A stretch of DNA of 64,000 nt from Chondrilla cf. caribensis (lineage: Eukaryota > Porifera > Demospongiae > Chondrillida > Chondrillidae). Positions 24,690-35,530 of the stretch are shown piece by piece (within the stretch, counting starts at the first letter, position 1; each line of letters begins with the position of its first letter). The notes beneath the pieces are model-generated. The model had not been told where the DNA came from, did not search any database, and worked only from the letters and a program-made list of their open reading frames with translations. The DNA is taken from positions 407,501-471,500 of the forward strand of contig OZ026546.1 of NCBI GenBank assembly GCA_964020155.1. Direction: 5' to 3'. The position numbers and the translations under genes were made by a program.

Positions 24690-25112
24690 CTTTGAAATTA
24701 GCACTGTGTGCATGTTTGTAGATCACAAGATCAGCACTGAGTACATGTTTACAGATCTGGAGATCAGCACTGAGTACATGTTTACAGATCTGGAGATCAG
24801 CACTGAGTACATGTTTACAGATCTGGAGATCAGCACTAGACATGTTTACAGATCTGGAGATCAGCACTAGACATGTTTACAGATCTAGAGATCAGCACTA
24901 GACATGTTTACAGATCTGGAGATCAGCACTAGACATGTTTACAGATCTGGAGATCAGCACTAGACATGTTTACAGATCTGGAGATCAGCACTAGACATGT
25001 TTACAGATCTGGAGATCAGCACTGAGTACATGTTTACAGATCTGGAGATCAGCACTAGACATGTTTACAGATCTGGAGATCAGCACCGAGTACATGTTTA
25101 CAGATCTGAAGG
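24690..25112. repeat. 31/33-bp minisatellite, about 12 copies
   Basis: Units of two lengths: 33 bp (GATCAGCACTGAGTACATGT then TTACAGATCTGGA) and 31 bp (GATCAGCACTAGACATG then the same tail). They occur in blocks, 33-mers first, then 31-mers, then alternating. Single copies of the same motif lie downstream of family B genes (34200-34290, 37690-37790, 62905-62955). In-frame runs of the 33-mer give an apparent open frame on both strands, which I do not accept as a gene. Confidence 0.92.
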
Positions 25113-25630
25113 TCTATACATTTTGTGCATGATCAATAGAATCCATTGTGTTTCCTGACATGAATGAGCTTTCAGTATAATACAATGTTGGTGTCTAATT
25201 GAATTGAGTGTGTTTGTGCTGGCTGTGTGTGCATGTATTGATAATATTGTACTACTCCATTTTGCAGTTTCCAAGTATAAATGTATAACATGCACATGAA
25301 CACACAAACGCACACTAAATTATGAATATTATAATAATATTATGTTATAATACATGAAGCTTGAACATCACACCAAGTGGCATTACTAGGTGGTTGATCT
25401 CCGTCAGATTTATTTGTTTATGAACATGTGTTTATGATTACAGTGAATTCGAAGAAGTGCCTTGTGATTGTGTCTTGTTAATTACATTGTGATTATCACT
25501 CAATGGTTGACTTTAATTCCCCATTAAATTTTGTAAAATTGTTACACAATTGACTACATGTGATTGGTATGTAGTCTTTCATGCATACACAAATGTATAT
25601 GCATGTATACACTTAATAATGTACTTGCTA
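25113..25630. other. Repeat mosaic, no gene
   Basis: Contains a copy of the dispersed unit (GATCAATAGAATCCATTGTG, about 25120-25210) and AT-rich sequence shared with 13180-13340 and 17040-17570. Confidence 0.55.
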
Positions 25631-25631
25631 T

Positions 25632-25816
25632 GGATAAGAGGTTCCGTCAAAGTTGGAGACAAAGTAAACCTGTATTACCCGGCTGGTAGGAAGTGGCTTG
25701 GCGGTAAATCCCACTACTGTGGCATATATTCATGTCCCAGAAGGCCTACATATACACATGCATGGGTTTAAAAGCTGTTACAGATGGTATCAATGCTTGG
25801 GGGAGGTGTTCAAGGT
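25632..25816 (+). pseudogene. Family A fragment (repeat 2 only)
   Basis: A plus-strand piece coding for a recognisable repeat 2: RGSVKVGDKVNLYYPAGRKW, then the CGIYSCP region and, after a frameshift near ACACATGCATGGG, a segment equivalent to CLGEVFK. It has no start, signal peptide or repeats 1 and 3. It ends at GTAGGATAGG. Confidence 0.85.
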
Positions 25817-26212
25817 AGGATAGGATTAGGGTAACATTAGGATTACCAACACTGAAGGAACCATTGCATATTTCCATAGTTGTAGTAACTTTAATTGTAT
25901 ATTTGTCCTAAGAAAGAGACAAAAAGTGAAGGTTGAACATCACACCCAGTGGCATTACTTGCTGGTTGGTCTTGTTCAAATTTATTTGTTTATCAATGTG
26001 TGTTTATGCTTGTAGTGAATTCAAAGAAGTACCTTATGTCTTATTAATTACGTTGTGATTATCACTCCACAATTAATCTTAATTCCTCATTAAATTTTGC
26101 AAAAATGTTACACTACTGACTAAATGTCATTGGTATGTAGTCCTTCATGCATGCACACATGCATATGCATGTACACACTTGAAAAAGTACATGTACACAC
26201 ACATGCACACAT

Positions 26213-26214
<2 letters not shown>
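25817..26214. other. A4 downstream flank, no gene
   Basis: AT-rich sequence matching 20690-21080, including AGTGGCATTACTTGCTGGTT and GTACACACTTGAAAAAG. No independent feature. Confidence 0.5.

Positions 26215-26254
<40 letters not shown>
26215..26254 (-). repeat. (CA)n tract in the A4 3' untranslated region
   Basis: On the A4 coding strand this is (TG)n about 11 nt after the stop. It is the shortest tract associated with an intact family A gene. Confidence 0.88.
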
Positions 26255-26257
<3 letters not shown>

Positions 26258-26265
26258 TACATGTT

Positions 26266-26979
26266 CTAATGCCTTTTCAGCAAATGAATCTCGAACACTT
26301 CTCCCCAACATGCCTCCCATTTACAAGATGCTGGGGGGAAACTTCCGGGACATGATGCGGTTTTGATGTACCTACTATTGCCGCTCACATATTTACGTTT
26401 ACGCGGATAGTAAAGCATCACGGGATCTCTGTGCTGAACAACCTCCCCGATTCTCTTGTTCATGACTGCTATCTTGAACACCTCCCCATAACATTGATTC
26501 CATGTGCAATAGTTTTGAAACCCATGAGCATATGTAGGCCTTCCAGGACATGGATACATGCCACAGTAGCGGGAATTACAGCCAAGCCACTTCCTACCAC
26601 GCGGATAATACAGGGCTACTTTGTCTCCAACTTTAATGGGACCTCTTCGCTGATGGTAGATTCTAAAAACTTCTCCATGACATCGTTTTGGTTTCTTCCC
26701 CGAAAAGTACACTCCAGGACAGGTTGCCTTTTGAACGTGTTTTGCAGGCCAACCAGCCAACCAACTTCTGCCCTCCCAGACATAGCGCAAACCGACATAG
26801 GCACCTTGGGTAATTTGATGTCTGCGTAGATAGCCCTGCATGTGAGTGTCTTGGTCACCACCCTCCACAAGGGAGTATTTCTCGCTAATGTTATTAGTCA
26901 AATCTTCGGCAAAACATCCACTGGTAGCTAAAAAGACCATCCATATTCCAATGGCACTTGAGAAAAGCATTGTCCTCAT
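26266..26979 (-). CDS. Family A gene A4: secreted three-repeat Cys protein
   Basis: 237 residues on the minus strand, intact. Signal peptide 1-24, three repeats as in A2. Repeat 2 has an extra Cys158 and ends QCYGEVF. Repeat 3 has an extra Cys219 five residues before Cys224 (SCKWEACWGEVF). The mature chain thus has ten Cys, and a second potential disulfide (CxxxxC) appears at the same position in two repeats. Repeat 1 ends RCHGEVFRI. The start is chosen at MRTML, matching all paralogs. TTTATATA at 27116-27123 supplies a TATA box on this strand. It is the only intact family A gene on the minus strand here. Function unknown. Confidence 0.88.
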   Translation of the reverse strand: MRTMLFSSAIGIWMVFLATSGCFAEDLTNNISEKYSLVEGGDQDTHMQGYLRRHQITQGAYVGLRYVWEGRSWLAGWPAKHVQKATCPGVYFSGKKPKRCHGEVFRIYHQRRGPIKVGDKVALYYPRGRKWLGCNSRYCGMYPCPGRPTYAHGFQNYCTWNQCYGEVFKIAVMNKRIGEVVQHRDPVMLYYPRKRKYVSGNSRYIKTASCPGSFPPASCKWEACWGEVFEIHLLKRH

Positions 26980-27115
26980 CGGTGAGACCAGGTAAGTAGT
27001 GAGGCACACTCTAAAGCATTAGTTGATGGTGTAAACTGTTCTTTCTTTGACTGGTTTCAGCACTGGCACTTCTAGCAGGAATGTTCACCTTGTGGAGCTG
27101 GTTCGAGGTGCTTGC

Positions 27116-27123
27116 TTTATATA
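27116..27123 (-). promoter_or_regulatory. TATA box of A4
   Basis: On the minus strand this reads TATATAAA within the conserved family A promoter block, about 140 bp upstream of the ATG. Confidence 0.72.
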
Positions 27124-27129
27124 AGAAAT

Positions 27130-28790
27130 GTTAGGGAAATATGGATCCGGAATTCAGTCTAATTCACTTAAGTACCTTTGCACTGATTGAAAACATAATA
27201 TTCTTATTGTATATGCATACACTCCATTATAATAGGAAACCACATTGAAGCATAATATTTGTTGATTTTCCTTGTTTCAAAAGGTATTCATAATGATTGA
27301 GACTGGAACAATCATTAAATTCATAGGTTAGGAAACATCATTGAACCATTATTTTAATTTTCCTGTTTCAGATAATAATTGAGTGCATGGACCTTGGGAC
27401 ATTCAATAGTGCTTCATCCCATTGAGTGAATCTAGTGTTTGTGTGTGAGTGTATGCAGCTGTGTGTGGTGTCATGTAATAATATTATATTAGCTGAATAA
27501 CTCGGGGACAATCTCCACAATTTATCTGAAAGTCTTTGCTAGTGTCATTTGATAGAATTTGTTTGAGGAAAGTTAGGATACATTCAATTTTGTTGGCTTT
27601 CAATGTGGTTCATTGAAAGTATAATACCGTAAGCCTCTCTATAAAGGACACACTGGGACCGGGGAGTTTGCCCACAGTAAAGAGGTTGTCCACTCTTCAG
27701 CATAAAAAATGCATATGCATATGTCCGGAATTCAGTCTAATTCACTTAAGTACCTTTGCACCGATTGAGACCATAATATTCTTATTGTATATGCATACAC
27801 TCCATTATAATAGAAAATCACATTGAAGCATAATATTTGTTGATTTTCCTTGTTTCAAAAGGTATTCATAATGATTGAGACTGGAACATTCACTAAGTTT
27901 CATAGGTTAGGAAACATCATTGAACTATTATTTTAATTTTCCTGTTTCAGATAATAATTGAATGCATGGACCTTGGGACATTCAATAGTGCTTCATCCCA
28001 TTGAATGAATCCTAGTGTTTGTGTGTGAGTGTATGCAGCTGTGTGTGGTGTCATGTAATATTATATTAGCCTGAATAACTCGGGGACAATCTCCATAATT
28101 TATCTGAAAGTCTTTACTAGTGTCATTTGATCGAATTTTGTTCAAGGAAAATTAGAATGCATTCAATTATCTTGGCTTTCAATGTGGTTCACTGAAGGTA
28201 TATATTATTTACATATGATATTATATATATATGAATGCTTGCACACATGCACACAAACACACACACATACGTACATACCCTTACATTCCAGGAATTTGAG
28301 CAAACTCCTTCCATGCAGACTATCAGGTGATTGAAACTGTTCTATGAGAGTTTCAAGCATGTATATATAATACCTTGATCTGTATCATATTCATACCAGC
28401 TACCCTTCTTCACTATCAAATTGGGAGGTACTTTTGTGTACTCAGAAGTGTGATGCTATGACCAGAATTTGACCCGGCCATAGCACCACTTCAACTGTTG
28501 AGTACACATAACACCCTGAAAGTGTTTTGACCATTATCATGCACACAATATAAAGGGATGTGCATACAGACACTTCTGAAAGAGCATGAAATATCATTGT
28601 TTGACATTCAACACACTGAAAGCTTCTGAATTAGAAATTATGACTATACATACTAGCCATATGCATTGTGTACAGCAAATCCAGGAAGTGTTGATCAACA
28701 GAAGCTATTGTGTAGGTAGTGTCCCTGACATGAATGGGGTTTCAATATAATGCAATGTTGGTGTATAATTAAATTGAGTGTTCTCTTGGA
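27130..28790. repeat. Dispersed repeat 2 copies upstream of A4
   Basis: Two direct copies of dispersed repeat 2 (about 27200-27640 and 27740-28200) are separated by a truncated M2 MITE (27630-27715). A copy of the GATCAACAGAAGCTATTGTG unit follows at about 28570-28790. No gene. Confidence 0.65.
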
Positions 28791-30132
28791 TCATGAGTTC
28801 CTCTATTCTTCCCCACACTTTGAAAGTGTTCTTAACAATCTCAAAGAACCAGATTTGCAAGACACGTGGGGATGAGGAGTGTTTCAGAATTTAATTCATG
28901 ATCCCAGTGAGATCTGAAGCATGCAAATATTGACACACACCCTCCACCATGAGTTTCATCAGGAGGTGCTTCATTAATTACCCTACTCCCGTACATCAAA
29001 GACAACCATCTTGAATTCCAACTAGGCTTTCAGACCACATGATTATGGGGATGAGGGTTTTTCAGAATTCAGTCTGCTATGCACTATTTACACCAGAAAG
29101 TCCTTAGTTTCTAAGTTGCATTACATAACATTTTAATTAACAGGAAATTCACTAGGTCAATGAAGTTAATCAAATGTTATCAAAAGATATAATTAAATGA
29201 ATTTTAAATAAAAACTAATAATAATATTATAAAAATCAGTGAGTTTAATGTCTTCCTTCAGCATGGAATGGATTCATCTGGAACTCCCAAACCTCAGGAC
29301 TCAGGATCATCACTGATTGCTGATCTAAATTGGAAAGTAACAGGGGTGCTGAATGAATTCTTTCTGGAGACCAGATTTTGGTTCCAACTAGGACAATGGG
29401 ACCACATAAATATGGAACATGTGTTCTACAATATTCACCTTGCACTAACATCTCTGTAAATATAGATAACATGTACATGCATGTGATTCTACCATGTGCA
29501 AATTGAGAAAGTAGGGGGCCAAAAATATTTCAGATTGGCACAGTTCTGTGCTTGGCACCAAGTTCCGCCCCATAACTCCAAATCTGCACCCATGAAGTAA
29601 GCATACATATGGGCATAGCTATGCAATATTGCACGCTGGCATACATTTGTTTTTATCCATGTATACCAGCAGGTTGTACTCACCTCCAATGAAATGAACA
29701 CTTCATACGTAGCCGAAGCCGATATGAAGCCGGGGTCAAAATCCTTCCTGTTGAAGACATTAGGCCACAGACATTGTCTTGTGGCATTCTTGGGGATTCA
29801 TTAATTTAGGAGTGTATGTCTCAATTCTTACCTTCCTTTTCAGATCTGTTTGCACAAAAAATACACAGCATGAAATTACCATTGCCCATAGAAAATGTGT
29901 ATTTATTTGCCATCTAGAAGTAAAAATCACATGACTTTGTGATGTAGTGTGATGCTAGCCCCGAGTCTGTGGATCTGGCTGCCTGATGAGGCCAAAGGGT
30001 TGAACCTATTAGCCACCTGTGTGCAATCTTATTGATTAATTATTGATCTGAGCCCACCAGCTCTTTATAACTTTATTCCATTTTAACTGGGACCCTTAGC
30101 CTTAGTGGCCTCTACAGTACAATAATGATATC
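28791..30132. other. Intergenic stretch without a supported gene
   Basis: The first 340 bp contain very diverged satellite-like units (CACCCTCCACCATGAG, GAGGTGCTTCATTAATTACC). The rest to 30132 has a 63-codon open frame at 29268-29459 with no recognisable domain, and a pyrimidine-rich CTTACCTTCCTTTTCAG near 29830 that looks like an acceptor site but belongs to no gene I can build. I see nothing else firm. Confidence 0.45.
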
Positions 30133-30366
30133 ATACCACCATACCATACCATACCATACCATACCATACCATACCGTACCATACCATACCATAACATACC
30201 ACACCATACCATACCATACCATACCATACCATACCATACCATAACATGCCACGCCATACCATTACCATACCATACCATACCATTACCATACCATACCATA
30301 CCATACCATACCATACTATACCATACCATACCATACTATACCATACCATATATACCATGCCATACA
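30133..30366. repeat. (ACCAT)n pentanucleotide microsatellite
   Basis: About 230 bp of CCATA/ATACC pentamers with few variants (ATAACATACC, CATTACC). Both strands give apparent reading frames (on the minus strand, repeats of Tyr-Gly-Met-Val-Trp), which are artefacts. Confidence 0.95.
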
Positions 30367-30396
30367 TAAGCGTAGCCGTTCTGTGATAATATATTA

Positions 30397-30573
30397 CAGT
30401 GAAACCTCACTAATTCGACACCTCTATCATCCAACATTCTCTCTAATCCAACCATTATATGAGGTACAGTCACCATACATAAGTATGGTAAGAGGCACTC
30501 CATAATCCAACAACCTCCTAATCCAACATTATTCTCAGGTCCCATTGAGGGTCGGATTAGAGAGGTTTCACTG
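30397..30573. mobile_element. TA-flanked MITE, family M3
   Basis: 177 bp with termini CAGTGAAACCTC and GAGGTTTCACTG, and TA on both sides. Interior TCTAATCCAAC and GTCGGATTAGAG arms continue the inverted repeat. Non-coding. The ends suggest a pogo/Tigger-like parent. Confidence 0.82.
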
Positions 30574-30579
30574 TACATG

Positions 30580-31300
30580 TATCCCCAATGCATAGGCATT
30601 ATCATGCACTTAACTTCAAAAACACCAACTACTATATACATATATCTGATAAACGGGATTATAAATCTGACCTCATTACTGATATACCCCTTTTTTCCTA
30701 ATTTAATGTCACACACACTAATTATATAAAGACCAAACCAATTCAGTTGAAGGAATACAAAATCAGCGCACACAAGTATGTTGTGTTTTCAGGAGGGCAG
30801 CAAATCAAGAATGATTTTAAGATAAATCGATCAGTCATTCAGGTAGAAAACTTCGTGGTTCAGGCTAGGCTGGATAATAGTTACCCATCCCATTTGGTTC
30901 TCTTGGCTTGGTTTGTCCCCTCTTCTAAGTTGGTTATGGGCTAAGAGCAATGATCGCTGTCATCGTTATCGCCACATCTCTTCTTAAGGGTAGGTATTAG
31001 AGAGTCGATAGGGACTCAGTCATCACTCAAACTTGCCTCTGACTATAGGATTTACGTTTTGATGGGATGCATATTTGTTATTTTGCCTTTGCTGGGTACA
31101 TTGGGATATACTTAAGTGTTCCTACGTGTAACTGCAACAGTGAATTGATTATCATACTTTATATTACGTGAGAGAAAGGATGAACGATTTCAAAATGTGG
31201 CGAATTAGAAATTGCAATTGGGCTACAGTTTGAGTGCAACGACTTCAATGAACGTAATGAAATGGCTCTCTAAGTAATCTGCACATGATTGACAATACAT
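30580..31300. other. No feature recognised
   Basis: Ordinary AT-rich sequence. Short open frames on both strands have no recognisable domain, signal peptide or homology to other parts of the window. Confidence 0.45.
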
Positions 31301-31304
31301 GCTA

Positions 31305-31779
31305 CATACGAAAGCTAAGTGGAATTCAGCCTGCTGGGAGAAAGGAGAAGAGCGAAAAACCGGCAACTGCGGGACTCGAACCCAGGGTGTCTGACTAAAG
31401 CCGCCATAAACCACTGAGCCACGAAGCCACCACAGAAACCAGCCTCCACAATTCTCCTTTCATACTAAAAACTGAGTAGTACTGCTAACTGCAATCTCAC
31501 ACCGGTGAGAGCACACAGCACAGCTGCGTGGATTTGCGTGAGTCGATGTAACAGTTCTTTTACTAACTTCGTTAGCTATCTTCATTACTACTCCTAGTCT
31601 ACTCGGTTTATAGTGGGTATAATCATTTCATCTAATCTTAAATCATAGATGATCATATATATATAAGTAAGCAGGCGTATGACAGATACGAAAGCTAAGT
31701 GGAATTCACTATAAACCGAGTAGACTAGGAGTAGTAATGAAGATAGCTAACAAATTTAGTAAAAGAACTGTTACACATG

Positions 31780-31825
<46 letters not shown>
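31305..31825. repeat. Inverted and direct repeats around the tRNA-like sequence, with (TA)n
   Basis: About 70 bp at 31547-31617 (GTAACAGTTCTTTTACTAA to ACTCGGTTTATAGTG) is repeated in inverted form at about 31705-31775. The segment ATACGAAAGCTAAGTGGAATTC occurs directly at about 31307-31328 and 31686-31708. A (TA)n run follows at 31781-31824. Together these suggest a composite mobile element, possibly a SINE with a rearranged tail. Confidence 0.65.
31362..31432 (-). tRNA. tRNA-like sequence (pseudo-tRNA or SINE head)
   Basis: The minus strand has an A-box-like TGGCTCAGTGG and a B-box-like GGTTCGAGTCC at tRNA spacing. A 7-bp acceptor stem with wobbles (GGTGGCT with AGTTGCC) is followed by GGTTTTT, a Pol III-type terminator. 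The total is about 71 nt. The anticodon arm does not fold into a proper 5-bp stem with a 7-nt loop, so I cannot assign an amino acid. A decayed tRNA or tRNA-derived SINE is more likely than a working tRNA. Confidence 0.45.
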
Positions 31826-31939
31826 TGATACACTGTTGTAGTATCTACTCACAGAACAGAAGGCAAGGTACTACATTAATCTTACCATTTTAAATCTTTG
31901 CAATCAGCCCTTGCATATAATTGGATTCCAAAAGTATTA

Positions 31940-32141
31940 CCGTATAGTGGGAAATTTTTGCGGGACAAAATTTGGTGGATTTTACAGTTGGTCTAACATC
32001 TGCAAAAATAAAATCTGCGAATTAGGCATTCTTGTTGTTCTATCATGTGACTGTGCCAGTATCCGCAAAATTTTATATGTGAATTTTTATTTTTGGAGCC
32101 ACCTGCGAAAATTTTGTCCTGCAAAAATTTCCATTATACAG
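31940..32141. mobile_element. TA-flanked MITE, family M1 (copy 2)
   Basis: 202 bp beginning CGTATAGTGGGAAATTTTTG and ending AAATTTCCATTATACAG, with TA on both sides. The interior GGACAAAATTT and ATTTTGTCC arms extend the inverted repeat. It belongs to the same family as 5090-5267 and 37949-38154. Confidence 0.78.
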
Positions 32142-32159
32142 TATATATAATTTAATTAT

Positions 32160-33133
32160 TAAGGTGAGAATAGGCATTCATCACGATAGACATGAACCAA
32201 GGAAACCCGTATATAGATAGCATGAATTGGTTGATTTGACATAGTTCGCTAATCATGATTTAGATTCCACAAGTATCATACATAATTAAATTAATGACGG
32301 GAGAATAGTCATTCATGGGACAAAGGACACCTGATAAACATGAAAGCAAGGAAACCCATATAGATGGCATGAATAGGATGATTTGACATAGCTGTAGTTG
32401 ACATAATATCATGATAATAGCTGATTGTGAAGATTTCCTTGTGGTGTGCTGATGGCACCTCAGATGTATGGATGAAGGAAAACATTACGAAATTGTTGTG
32501 TTCTGGAATTACACTGATTGTGTGTCAGTGCATGTGATACAGGGGGTGTCCATAGCTAATTGAACAGCCCGGAGTAATGTACATGTACATTAATAATACA
32601 TTACATGAAATATAATTCATCTCCACATGTAACTCCATTGCAATTGTTCGATTCTCAATTCTTATCATTGATGCATTATGGTGCATTCATACTTTCGGAA
32701 AACCTTAATGTCTCCATATACATAATATAAATCAGCCATATTGCCATGAACACAACCTGCAAAGAACTACAGAGTGACTGTGACTGATAACAAGAAGACT
32801 GTCAAATCTTGATCCATTTGAGACTTCTGGTATACGGGGATTTACTGAGCTAGTAACTGCACAGGGTAAGTTTGTGTTTTAGCGTTGTTTGGCATCATTA
32901 TAGAAATACTGTAGAAATATCTCTGAGTCATATATTTAAATTTAAAAATCGAATTGATAAAAAAGCTAGTTTTCAGCCCTATACCCACCCTCCTACACAC
33001 CCACTAGTTATACTGATATACGAATCTTTACATGGACAATGTATGTGGCCTCGAGCTCTTGATTGTATTGCAGGTTGCGAGAATTGAGTGATACTTGATC
33101 ATAATATTATGGTATTATGTTTCTTTGTTATAG
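32160..33133 (+). promoter_or_regulatory. Upstream region, leader exon and intron of pseudogene B1
   Basis: The conserved family B upstream block (ATTCATGGGACAAAG, TGAAAGCAAGGAAACCC, TTTCCTTGTGGTGTGCTGAT) leads to a weak AATATAAAT in place of the TATA box (32724-32732). The non-coding exon ends at 32865 with donor GTAAGT at 32866, and the acceptor TTTCTTTGTTATAG ends at 33133. Structure is retained although the reading frame is broken. Confidence 0.65.
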
Positions 33134-33141
33134 AGGTCAAA

Positions 33142-33870
33142 ATGAAGGTTTTGTTGATATTCATTCTGTTCTCTGTGGCCACTACTGGTGTGCTTTTGAA
33201 AGTGAAGATTGATACCCGCCAGTTTGTGAGAGACTACCTCTACATACCTTACATACAAGGGTGTGCCGGGTAGACTCAATTTATCCCGTTCTCATGTCAA
33301 ACAAGTTTTTGTCCTGGCACTGATTCCTCCTGGCAGGGTTAATGTGAAAACGACAACGCTCGTATTCTCTGAAGGGAGCAAGTTGACTGCCATACCTCGG
33401 ACAAAGTTTGTTCAAGTACAGAGTGTGAACTATCCTTTGTACCATGCTGCTTCGGGACTGATGTCAATGTACATCTCAGTTGTTGACTACTCACAATATA
33501 CAGCACACAGCGGGATCCCTTTTGAGGCACATCTATATTTCTCCATTCTCAGCTATCATCAGAATATTTTAAAAGAATTTAGAATTGAATTCTGTGGTAA
33601 AGATCCTGCATTGGTCTTGATGTACAACTACTATTCGCCTTGTAATGATAGCACTAATGAGATGATTCATGTAAAGAATGACTTAAATGTCCCCAAAGCA
33701 ACACCAATACTCCTTGGTTATAGCAAGAAGTTTGTGAACTACAAGACACATCAAGCACTTGATGCAAATAATATATTATACTGAAATTAAGCATGAATGG
33801 GTTTATCGTGCTTTACACCCCTCCTGCTAAATTGTTCAGTCTCGAATATCTTCGACAGATCCTGCAGTGA
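33142..33870 (+). pseudogene. Family B pseudogene B1 (deaminase-like)
   Basis: Starts with an intact signal peptide (MKVLLIFILFSVATTGVL). A 4-bp insertion in the region coding for YIPYKG breaks the frame after about 40 codons. The main domain continues in another frame to about 33784, where a second disruption removes the C-terminal helix and strand. The end is still recognisable (LRQILQ equivalent, TGA at 33868-33870). The domain has also lost key residues: the His-Pro-Asp motif reads HLY, and the second Cys of PCxxC is Ser (PCNDS). The loss of metal and catalytic positions in a copy with a broken frame is what relaxed constraint predicts if those residues matter in the intact genes. Confidence 0.88.
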
Positions 33871-35144
33871 CCCAAGTAACACCACAAGCATCTTCAAAGC
33901 CAATAAGGAAAACCACACCAGTTAGGAATAGGATATACGTAAGTGTGTTTCTGTAGGATCATAGTTGAGCCATGGATATTGGAACGCTTCTAATCTATAT
34001 GCTCATGCAGTAAGTTGATTAGTAAGTTAAGTTAATAGTAGACTATAAGTATATTATTTGTCACTTTGACTGCGGGAAGGCTGTGGTCACTGGCATCAAA
34101 CATATTATTGTATTTTAAGTCACCACAAGGCCTGCCGTAGCACCTTGTACACATAGCACAAAAATCGGATTCATTCACTTGTCACTGCACAAGATTCAGC
34201 ACTGTGTACATGTTTACAGATTGCAACATCAGCACTGTGTGCATGTTTGCAGATCTGAAGGTCAGCACTTAGTACATGTTTACAGATTTTGATTGCCCTT
34301 GTCTACAGAATTTAGTTTTGAGTACTAATTTACAAGTCTTAGGATTAATTGGAATACGTGCATGTTTACAGAGAAGTCCCTGTGTGTTATTGTATGGATT
34401 GCAGACTGGTTTGAAATGGTACAGCTGCACATAATCCACAATGCATGCAACATACATATACGTATATACCAACGCACACTGTTGTAGTATCTTCACATAC
34501 AAGTACAGTATTCGTCTTGCTATTACATCATGCAATCACCTCTTGCATACAATTGGATTCTGGAAGTAATATATAATAATTTGATTATTAAAGGCAGATT
34601 AGTCATTCATGGGACAAAGCGCAATTGATAAACATGAAAGCAAGGAAACCTGTATATAGATATCATGAATTGGTTGATTTGACATAGTTTGGTAATCGTC
34701 ATTTAGATTTTACAAGTATTATGCATACATAATTATGAAGGGGAGAATAGCCATTCATGGGACAAAGGGCAATTGATAAACATGAAAGCATGGAAACCCA
34801 TATAGTTGACATGAATAGGTTAATTGGCATAGTTCCGGTATTGGTGATAATAACTGACTGAAAAGATTTCCTTGTGGTGTGGTGATAGCATCTCAGATGA
34901 ATGGGTGAAGGAAAACATTATGAAATTGTTGTGTTCAGGAATTATACTGATTGTGTGTCAGTGTATGTGATGCAAGGGGTATCCACAGCTAATGGAACAG
35001 TCCAGAGTAATATGTGTGGTAATTGTGCATAGATTATATTAAATTACAATTCATCTCCACATGTAACTAAATCGCAATTGTCCGATTCTCAATTCTCATC
35101 AATATGCATTATGGTGCATTACACTGTTGGAAAGCCTCAAAGCC
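33871..35144. other. B1-B2 intergenic region
   Basis: Contains the B1 3' flank with single motif copies related to the 24690-25112 minisatellite (34200-34290), and the empty site (TA at 34463-34464) for the MITE present at 37949-38154. The conserved family B upstream block follows (34560-35120), in which the ATTCATGGGACAAAG segment is present twice. No gene. Confidence 0.65.
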
Positions 35145-35153
35145 TATATAAAT
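35145..35153 (+). promoter_or_regulatory. TATA box of B2
   Basis: TATATAAAT in the family B context AAAGCCTCAAAGCC. The donor of the leader exon lies about 130 bp downstream. The same box occurs before B3, B5, B6 and the copy at the right edge, and is altered before pseudogenes B1 and B4. Confidence 0.78.
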
Positions 35154-35282
35154 CAGCCTTCTCACCTTCAAGACAAATTGCAAAGGACTACATGCAGGGT
35201 GACTGATATCAAGAAGATTGCCAAATCTTGATCCATTGAAGAATTTTTATACAGTGATTAACGGAGCTAGTAACTGCACAGG

Positions 35283-35522
35283 GTAAGTTTGTATTCAACC
35301 TTGTTTGGTTTCTTTAAGTTATTAGTTTATGATAGGTATTGCCTGCGAGAAATATGTCATATTTAAAATTGAATTTGATAAACAAGCTAGTGTTCAGCCC
35401 TATATCCATGCATTCTCCTATACACACCCACTAGTTATACTGATATACTTTTAGAATTGCAGGTTGCAAGAATTGAGTGATACTTGATCATAATATTATG
35501 GTATTATGTTTATTTGTTGTAG
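35283..35522 (+). other. Leader intron of B2
   Basis: Donor CACAGG|GTAAGTTT and acceptor TTATTTGTTGTAG|AAG bound a 240-bp intron lying wholly in the 5' untranslated region, 8 nt before the ATG. Donor and acceptor are conserved in B3 and B5, which supports splicing and fixes the start at MKVLL rather than at in-frame ATGs inside the intron. Confidence 0.72.
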
Positions 35523-35530
35523 AAGTCAAA

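Noticed and set aside
24625..24870. Open frame through the 31/33-bp minisatellite
   Set aside because: Open on both strands because 33 is a multiple of three; the 31-bp units break it.
29268..29459. 63-codon open frame
   Set aside because: No domain, no homologous copy in the window, and short enough to be chance.
29983..30005. Hammerhead-like CTGATGAGGCCAAAGGGTTG followed by GAAC
   Set aside because: The core needs GAAA after stem II; here GAAC, a wobble-heavy stem and no flanking helices in the right arrangement. At best a decayed motif.
30102..30367. Open frames with Tyr-Gly-Met-Val-Trp repeats on the minus strand
   Set aside because: A direct product of the (ACCAT)n pentanucleotide tract.
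35477..35530. N-terminal extension of B2 from an upstream in-frame ATG (also in B3)
   Set aside because: It lies in the leader intron between a good donor and acceptor, would bury the signal peptide, and its frame is not kept in B5.
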